Assembly (NCBI GenBank): GCA_003508835.1
Contig: PUFA01000547.1
Span: 124,001-188,000 of the forward strand
Source of the DNA: Eonycteris spelaea
Taxonomy: Eukaryota > Chordata > Mammalia > Chiroptera > Pteropodidae
Reading direction: 5' to 3'
DNA: 64,000 nt
Under the pieces are notes generated by a model. The model was not told the DNA's origin and made no database searches. It was given only the letters and a program-made list of their open reading frames with translations. Shown piece after piece: positions 56,718-64,000 of this stretch; within the stretch, counting starts at the first letter, position 1, and each line of letters opens with the position of its first letter. Position numbers and translations under genes: made by a program.

Positions 56718-57577
56718 CAGTCATGCGCCACTTAATGGGGGCACGTTCTAAGAAATGCATCTTTAGGCAGTTTTAGTCGTGTGAATATCATAGAGTGAAC
56801 TCACACAAACCTAGATGGCATAGCCTACTATATACCTAGGCTATATGGTATAGCCTGTTGCTCTGTAGAGGAGGAAAATAATTTTCCTTTTATCCTTCTG
56901 GGCTTTTGGCTGAGATATCTCTCTAATAACAGATTAACAAGAAAAAAAAGTTAATAACAAGTATACCTCCTATATACATGGGATGGACCAGGGAAACTGA
57001 GTAACTTGCCAGTATGGGTGAAGACACCATTGTAAATACCGTCTTCAGTTGAAGACAATGGAAGACCTTAAGAGTAGGAGGAGTTAGTTATGTGAGGTTA
57101 CCAGGAAAAGCACAGTAAACAAGGGTAAGGTTGTCAAGCAGTTTAAGTCCTTGTCTTCTGTATTAATGAGAGTTTCTAGAGGTGAGGTCTTTCCCTTCTT
57201 CCTGGTAAGCCAGGGAGACATCTTTACAAGAGGAGATTTCCCTTAAGTGTCTTTTACAAAGGATAACTTCTTGCTTTTCAGAGCTTCTCTCATGTCTTCT
57301 GTTTCTTAAAATTAACCAGCCTATGATAAGCCTTATGCCAAATGGATATTTTAGAGTGACAGATTCTGTTTCCATATAGTTCCTAGGCTACAAACTTGTA
57401 TAGCATAGGCAATTGTAACACAATGGTATTTGTGTAATACATTGCACTGTGACATTACAACAGTCTACGATGTCACTAGGCAACTGGAAGTTTTTACCTC
57501 CATTATAATCTTATGAGACCACTGTTTTATATGTGGTCTGTGTTGATCAAAATGTTGTTCTGCGGTGCATGACTGTA
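56718..57577. mobile_element. DNA transposon with terminal inverted repeats, split by an LTR
   Basis: The left end CAGTCATGCGCCACTTAATG (56718) is mirrored by CTGCGGTGCATGACTGTA at the right end (57560-57577). Internal blocks CACAAACCTAGATGGCATAG, CCTAGGCTATATGGTATAGC, then CCTAGGCTACAAACTTGTAT and GCAATTGTAACACAATGG are in the standard order. The element is interrupted between GTTGCT (56862) and CCTAGGC (57379) by an LTR. Without it the element is about 345 bp and non-autonomous. Confidence 0.8.
56864..57376 (-). mobile_element. ERV LTR nested in a DNA transposon
   Basis: Plus strand TGTAGAGGAGGAAAATAATT ... GATTCTGTTTCCATATA. The reverse complement ends with the AATCTGTTATTAGAGAGATA..GGAAAATTATTTTCCTCC-type LTR terminus related to LTR-E. 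The exact ends are uncertain by a few bases. A possible 4-bp duplication G(C/T)TC flanks it. About 513 bp, no internal region, hence a solo LTR. Confidence 0.65.
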
Positions 57578-57849
57578 TAATTAATTTGGTGTTCTAAGTC
57601 TTTAGTATTAGAGAAATATCTACTCTGCAAGAAAAGCCTTCCTTCCTTGGTAGGTATGTCTCCCACTACAATTGATAAATTGATCCCTAGCTTAACTCTC
57701 TTTATTGACTAGATTAGTTTGCATTGCTACCATAATTCTGATTACCTAACTCTTGTTACATGAACGAAGTCCCCTTAAGGGCTTTGAAAATTTAGCATCA
57801 GTTGTTGGGATGTGGGGGAGTCACATAGCCTATTGCTAAGCATTTTTTC

Positions 57850-58010
57850 TTTAATTGAAGTATTATTCACATACCATAAAATTCACTCTTTAGAGTCTAA
57901 AATTGAATGATTTTTAGTGTATTTATAAAATTATACAACCTTTACTGATATCTAACTCTAAAACATTTCATCAGCCTTAAAACCATGTATCCATTAGCAG
58001 TCACTCCCTA
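57850..58010 (-). mobile_element. L1 fragment, part 1
   Basis: TTTAATTGAAGTATTATTCA, CATACCATAAAATTCACTCT, then TAAAACATTTCATCAGCC..CCATTAGCAGTCACTCCCTA, reverse complement of an L1 3' region. It continues at 58465 after an inserted repeat. Confidence 0.7.
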
Positions 58011-58011
58011 T

Positions 58012-58445
58012 ATTAATTTCGTGTGGCTACTCTGACAGATTAACAAAGATGGTGACTTAAAACAAGGAAAATGTATTTAAACAAGGAAAATGTATTTCTT
58101 CTCAGTTCTGGAGGCCAGAAATTTGAAATCAGTATCACTGGACCCAAATCAGAGTGATGGCTGAGCTGCATTCCGCCCCGACACTCTAGGGGAGAATCTC
58201 TTGCCTCTTCCAGCTTGTGGTCGTGGCTGGAATTCCTTGGCTTGTCTTTATATTGCTCTCTCCAAGTGTATGTGTGAAATCTTCCTCTCTTATAAGGACA
58301 CATGTGTTGGCATTTAGGGTCCATTTGTGTAATTTAGGATAATCTCCCCATCTCAAGACCTTTAATCATATCTGCAAAGACCCTTTTTCCAAATCAAGTA
58401 ACATATACATGTTCCGGGGTTTAGACCTGGTATTTTGCGGGTTAT
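58012..58445. mobile_element. Repeat inserted in L1
   Basis: TATTAATTTCGTGTGGCTAC..AACAAAG..GGTGACTTAAAAC..CAGTTCTGGAGGCCAG, then GGGGAGAATCTCTTGCCTC, GGATAATCTCCCCATCTCAA and AACATATACATGTTCCGGGG. It is an old mammalian interspersed repeat. A 20-bp segment (AACAAGGAAAATGTATTT) is tandemly duplicated at 58063-58098. Confidence 0.5.
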
Positions 58446-58464
58446 TCACTTAACTTTGGCTCAC

Positions 58465-59095
58465 TACTCCTTTTTTCTGCCAGCCCATGGTAACCACTAG
58501 TTTATTTTTGTCTGTATGAATTCGCCTATTCTAGACATTTTATGTAAGTGGAATCATAAACCATATGGTCTTTTGTGTCTGACTTTATTCACTTAGCACA
58601 TTTACAAGGTTCATTCATGTCATATATGTATAGTGGTGCTTTATTCATTTTTATGGCTGAATAATATTCTGTTGTATGGCTGGCTATACCACAGTTTGTT
58701 TATCCATTCCTCAATTAATGGGTGTTTGGATTGTTTGCAGTTTGTGGCTATTATGAATAATGCTGCTGTGAACATTGTTGTGCAAGCTTCTGTGTGGAGT
58801 TATGTTTTCAGTTCTTTTCGCTATATATCTAGGAGTGAAATTGCTGGGTCATATGGTAAATATATTTAATTGTTGAGGTACTGTCAACCGTTTACAGCAA
58901 TTGTACCAGCAATCAATGAGGATTCCAATTTCCCCACATCCTCTGCCACACTTGTTTCTCTTTTTGATTATAGCCAATAGTGGGTGTGAAGTTATATCTG
59001 ATTGTGATTTTGATTTATATTTCCCTAAAGACTAATCATATTGAACAGTATTTCTTGTGCTTATTGACCAGGTATATTTCTCTGGTGAAATAGCA
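58465..59095 (-). mobile_element. L1 fragment, part 2
   Basis: CCATGGTAACCACTAGTTTA, GTAAGTGGAATCATAAACCA, ATGGCTGAATAATATTCTGT, TGGCTATTATGAATAATGCT and GAAATTGCTGGGTCATATGG are the reverse complement of L1 3' sequence, co-linear with 57850-58010. Confidence 0.8.
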
Positions 59096-60633
59096 GGTGA
59101 TGTTATGAAATTAGGAAAATTATTATAGGGCTGGGTCATGGGATTGAATGTAGGATAGATAGGGATGTGGCAATTTTAGATAGGGTTGTCAGAGTAAGTC
59201 TCAGGGAGAGGTAAATTTGGACATGGACTTGAAGGAGATAGAAAGTTAACCATGATGGTATCTGAGAGATAGGAGTTTCAGACAGAAACTCAAGAGAATG
59301 TTTAAGAAACAGCAGGGAAGCCACTGTGGCTAGATTAGAGTGAATGAATGTTAGAATAGTGGGAGAAGAGATCAGAAAGGTACCAAGTGGAAATGGCGGC
59401 GAGTGTCTGTAAATCTTTGACTTTTCTCCATTCTTTAGAAAAAGCGATGTCTTTTGACAAAGAGCAACCTTGGTTTAATAGTTATTCCCATCCTAGACTC
59501 CCAGAGTCCTGAGGGTGGTGAGGAGACAGCCATGCAGGCACCTGGATGATGACATTTATATTAGAGGGACAGCAAATACAAGGTCCCTAAGCAAGGTAAA
59601 GTGTTTAGTGTGTTCAGGGAATAGCAAGGAGGTTAGTGTGGCGAGAGCAAAGTGGATGGGTAGAGGAATGAGGTAACTGCAGGGTGGTATGCAGGGCTGA
59701 AGGTATGTGTGGTCTTGTAGGCACTGGAAGGACTTGCTTTTTACTGAGTGAACCAGAAAGCCATTAAAGAGTTTTGAGCTAAGCAGGGATACAATCTGAT
59801 TTGTTTTAATAGAAACACTATGCCATGTGGAAAAGAGACTGAAGTGGGGTAAGGGAAGAAGTACTGTTGGATTTAAGTTCAGTCAGTGGGGGAAGAAATT
59901 TAAGAGACATTAGTGAATGGATTATAATTAGGGTCTTGAGTTGGGATGAGATTATTAAGAGTTCATTTCAAATTTGCTAGGCATATGCTAAACACTTGAC
60001 ATTGAATTATATGTGTGCTGGCTAGGTGTAGGTTATTCTTAGTCATTTGATACTTCTCTATATTAATATTTATGAAATTAGTATGTGTGAATCAATTGAG
60101 ATATGTGCACTTAATATAAATATGCCTCCAATTCTACTACAAAGCAAACTGCCATTGAATAGTTGGTGCTTTTAAAAAAGAGCTGTTACCTTATCTAAGT
60201 AATAAGAGTTTTTGCCTTTAAGGTATAGAAGCACATTTAAAAGTGATAAACTTGCCAAAGAAGATACAGCTGATGTGTGGTCAACTTAGAATTCCATGTT
60301 AATCATCTCTAACTCCAAAGCCCATATTTCTAAACACTCTGCAATGGTACCTTTGTAAAGAAAAAAAAAAAAGTCATTTACATATGATTTTGCCTAGTGA
60401 TTAATTGTTGTATTTTTTGTTTTAATAGAAACGATCATAATTACAGGACAAAGCTATGATTCTAAAGTCACAAAGACTTGTAATCACATTTTTAAGTTGT
60501 CATTTATCCTCTTTGGTCTCAGTGTCCTTATGTGTAAAATAAGGATATTTATAACTGTCTTAGAAGTTTTGAAGAGAAATGAGTTAACACATTTTTTTCT
60601 GTGCTTACTGATGTGTAGTGTTTTTATACCTAG
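59096..60633. other. No gene seen; upstream intron of ZNF280B with old repeats
   Basis: 59570-59850 holds an old repeat (GGGAATAGCAAGGAGGTTAG, AGAAAGCCATTAAAGAGTTT) that also occurs in diverged form before ZNF280A. 60530-60633 ends in the acceptor TTTTTATACCTAG and matches 46040-46167. Confidence 0.5.
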
Positions 60634-60699
60634 GTGGCAGTTTATATAAAGGAAGCACTGAGACTTGTGGCCATACCCTTCAAGAATAAAAAATTAGAA

Positions 60700-62291
60700 A
60701 TGGAACCACCATGTATGTTACGTGAGGAAGAACAAGAGCCAGAACCACAGAAGAGCATAGAAGAAACCAAACAAGTAGAGGAAGAAGATGCTGAGCTCAT
60801 CTTTGTTGGGGTGGAACATGCAAATGAAGATGCTGAGCTGATCTTTGTCGGGGTTACTTCACATTCAAAACCAGTCGTTTCAAACATTTTGAACAGAGTC
60901 ACCCCAGGTTCATATTTAAGGAGAAAAAAGTATGGTCACATCAGAAGAAATAGAACTCACAAATTGCAGCCTGTAAGTCATGGGACCCCTACATCAGAAG
61001 CAGTGGCTGTCCTTCCTGTTTCTGAATCTGAATCAAGATCAACAGATAGTCCTATTATTATTGAGCCTTTGTCTAAACCTGATTATAAAAATAATTCACC
61101 ACAAGTCGTGCCTAATAGCTCTTCAGAGTTATGTTCTCCTTTGAGAACATTCACAAGTTCATTGCAGCATCCAGTAGGAGCAGCACTTTCTGTAGGAGGT
61201 ATGAATAAAACTCCTTGCACATCAGAGCAACTTTCTACTTCTGAGATAAACAGTGTAAATCCCAAAAGGCCTAAACTCAGCGATGGAACCATTGTGGGCT
61301 GTTCTTCAACTTTGTCCCCTTCAAGTATCTTTCATACAATGACTACTCAGCAAAGCACACCCTTAAATGGTGTTCATACCTCATTAAACCCTTTTCAGAA
61401 TGGAGCACCTTTTCCAACAGCTTTTCCAAAGGACAGTGTGACAAAAATAGACTTTTCAAGTCTACCAAGTCAAAATAAGACTGTCGATCCTAAGAAAGGA
61501 AATCTGATCATGTTACTTCATGACTTCTACTACGGACAGCATAAAGGAAATGGGCTGCTAGAACAGAAGACTCACACAGCCTTTAAATGCTTCAGCTGCT
61601 TGAAAGTTCTAAAGAATGTCAAATTTATGAACCACGTGAAGCACCATTTGGAACTTGAGAAACAGGGGGGAGACAACTGGGAAATCCACACCACCTGCCA
61701 GCACTGCCACCGGCAGTTTCCCACTCCCTTCCAACTGCAGTGTCACATTGAGAGTGTACACACCTCCCAGGAGCCCTCTGCTGTTTGTAAAATTTGCGAA
61801 TTGTCGTTTGAAACAGATCAGGTTCTCTTACAACACATGAAGGACAATCACAAGCCTGGGGAAATGCCCTATGTGTGCCAGGTTTGCAAGTATAGATCGT
61901 CGGCCTTTGCTGATGTGGAAACACATTTCAGAACGGTGCCATTGAAAACACGAAGAATTGCTTTGTCCGTTTTGTCTCAAAAATTTTAAAACTGCAAACC
62001 TTACATGTGTCATATAGACACTGGGAAAGAGTGTTCACGCAATGTTCCAAATGCCGGCTACAGTTTTTAACTTTCAAGGAGAAAATGGAGCACAAGACCC
62101 ATTGTCATCAAATGTTCAAGAAGCCTAAGCAACTAGAAGGATTGCCTCCTGAAACAAAAGTTGTTATTCAGGTATCACCGGGACCTCTTCAGCCAGGGTC
62201 AGTGGAAGTGGCATCTATCACTGTGAGCACGTTTGATTCTGAACCATCACCCCCCAGGCCTAAAAGTAGAATTTCAAAAAAAACTCGTTAA
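60700..62291 (+). CDS. ZNF280B: ZNF280B, C2H2 zinc-finger protein (cluster of indels in fingers 4-5)
   Basis: ZNF280B (SUHW2) is a C2H2 nuclear protein reported to affect the MDM2/p53 axis. The coding exon opens at acceptor 60633. ATG 60700 gives [19 protein letters not shown], aligning with human MEQSCEEEKEPEPQKN. Two tandem copies of a DAELIFVGV motif (SUMO-interaction-like) follow, then [16 protein letters not shown], a Ser/Pro-rich linker with [14 protein letters not shown], then [12 protein letters not shown] and fingers FKCFSC, TTCQHC, AVCKIC and YVCQVC. Within HFRT at about 61934 the frame breaks. Compared with ZNF280A and the family, 61933-62025 has two single-base insertions, two single-base losses and one loss of about four bases, leaving finger 5 scrambled and a stop at 61987-61989. 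The family frame resumes by 62022 with [13 protein letters not shown] (finger 6) and a Ser-rich tail, ending in TAA at 62289-62291. Either a decaying gene or local sequence error. Confidence 0.85.
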
Positions 62292-64000
62292 TCCTAGTTT
62301 TAGTAAATCTAAAGGAAATAGTTCACTCAGCCAAAACCCTGGAAAAACAAAAAGTACAAACCATATGTTATTTAATAGCTTGAAAAATAGTGAAACCAGT
62401 GGATCATTTTTGAGTTTTTTTAAATTCATGAAATACAGTATTGTTTGATCTGAATGTTGAGATTGTTATTTAAAAATATATTATCTAGTTTTCATGTAAC
62501 TGGCTTAACACGAAAGGTGCTTGTGTGAGTATATGTATGTGAAAGAAAAAAAGTTGGTAACCTATTTATTATTTTGGTACTTCATGTTACTAGTAAGTGT
62601 GAAAACTCTTCTTTATGTATATAGAATCTGTAGAGTTTTTAAGTATTAAGTACTAAGTTTATTTTCTACTTTTTCCATGCCTTGAAGATTTCAATATTAA
62701 CTCTAGTCATTCTGGAATGGCTTTGTTGTGGCACGGTCCTGTTTGCTGCTGAACTCCCAGAAGTGCCTGTATAGTAGTGTTGGCCTGAAATAACCTGGCT
62801 CTGCAAGCCTGGATGTGGAGAAGTTTAGGAGAAGCTGTGGCATGAGTGGGACCAGAAGGTGGAAGGTTAGTCAACGGAGAGTAGTGGCAGCTCTATTCTA
62901 GTTGAGAGAGAGGCACACATTCACTCCAGTCTTGGAGCCAAGGCAGAAGGAACACTGTGTTAGAGTGTCTTTTTCCTAGTTCAAGAACATCTAAGGAAGC
63001 AAAACCATTACAATAGAATGCTTATGTTTGGCGAGCAATCCCTGCAGACATCAAACAACTACAGTGTGTCATTGGCTTCAGCTGGAGAAGCAGAAGTAGC
63101 TAATAGAATGGGGCCTGGTGCCAGTGGACCTCCTGTTGAAGGATCGACAGGGGAATTCGATTTGTTCCTCCCCTCTCCTTTCTGGCTGGCCTTTAGTCAG
63201 GTTGAACGAGCCATATTCCTGGAAGCCAAGCAGTAAAGGAAGTAAAGTTTCCAAGGGAAAGAAGCCTTGATATCCATAGTTTGAACTGTACTGGACACAT
63301 AATTTTAACAGAAAAGGGCCAAATGAGTTGTATCTGTTCAGTTCATGGACTGAGTTAAACTTAGTTCTCTAAGTGTTAAACTGGAATGGGGGTTGTCCAA
63401 GAACAGTAGGTACAGTGGATAAAAATAGCCCAGGGTGACTGACTAAAATTAAGCCCATTATAGGGCTTTTCCTTATATTTTTCTGTGTACCTGTATCTTA
63501 CCCTAATTGAATATGTGAATTGTGCAATTTTGTATCTTGCCTTCGACGTGAATGTATAATAGTTAACAGTTACTATTCTCTTGTGTGTGTAATTTCCCAT
63601 TTTTTGAAATTAGTACTGTTTGGTTCTTACTTGACACACTCCAATGTGCAAGAAATGTCTCTTTTATTTCAGTAAGTATTAGGTCAGAGTTACTGTCCTT
63701 GATGTAATCTCTCCACCTATCTAATAGGTGACTATATTGTGGGGGAACCTTTTTTCTTGCCATCTAAGGGCTATTTCACAAAACTGTGGAGTACCCTCTG
63801 AGTATTGGTTTCTGAACATCAGTGGCCTTGGCTGCTTCTCTGAGTTCCCAGGGTATAATCTCCCTTGGTGTGTTCTGGTGCCATATCTCTTCTTCCACCC
63901 CCCCACCCCCGACCTAGTGGCCTCTGTGTACCACTCAAGGACTCTGGGATCCTGGCTATTCACTGCAGCCAGGAGAAATCTCTCCTTTCCCCCCTTTGTT
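62292..64000. other. ZNF280B 3' UTR/flank; no gene seen
   Basis: Downstream of the ZNF280B stop. I find no coding exon, no convincing AATAAA in the first 400 bases, and no clear repeat. The small open frames at 63018-63236 and 63721-63963 match nothing recognised. Confidence 0.4.

Overview
This is vertebrate, specifically mammalian, nuclear DNA. Large spliced genes are sparse, most of the sequence is retroelement debris, and there are two CpG-rich promoters. Five insertions derived from 5S rRNA, three of them fused to a tRNA-Val(TAC)-like head, match the architecture of the MEG SINEs reported from Old World fruit bats (Pteropodidae). I therefore infer a megabat.

The gene content places the window inside the immunoglobulin lambda (IGL) locus. 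PRAME, ZNF280A and ZNF280B lie in that order on the plus strand, and IGLV pseudogenes lie on the minus strand. This is the human 22q11.22 arrangement, where these non-immunoglobulin genes sit within the V-lambda cluster, viewed in reverse.

Layout. 1-20 kb: microsatellites, several ERV LTR families (named LTR-A to LTR-H here), L1 3' ends, two 5S/tRNA SINEs plus one 5S-only SINE, and one decayed IGLV pseudogene (leader at 11819-11864). 20.6-31.9 kb: the PRAME unit, with a CpG-rich promoter and candidate non-coding exons, then three coding exons at 28593-31576. A clear IGLV pseudogene with a 23-bp-spacer recombination signal lies antisense inside its first large intron. 32-46 kb: repeats, including a three-layer nested LTR complex at 37.5-39.0 kb. 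46.2-47.8 kb: ZNF280A in a single coding exon. 52.0-52.6 kb: a CpG island promoter, probably for ZNF280B, whose single coding exon is at 60.7-62.3 kb. The rest is L1, L2, LTR and DNA-transposon remnants.

All three protein-coding genes carry small frame breaks. Those in PRAME and ZNF280A are single missing bases, two of them in homopolymer runs; ZNF280B has a tight cluster of about five indels. This could be real decay or uncorrected assembly error, so I annotate them as genes with flagged breaks. ZNF280A and ZNF280B share a zinc-finger segment far more alike than their 5' halves, which suggests gene conversion. I see no CRISPR, operon-type or other prokaryotic features, and no intact viral reading frame.
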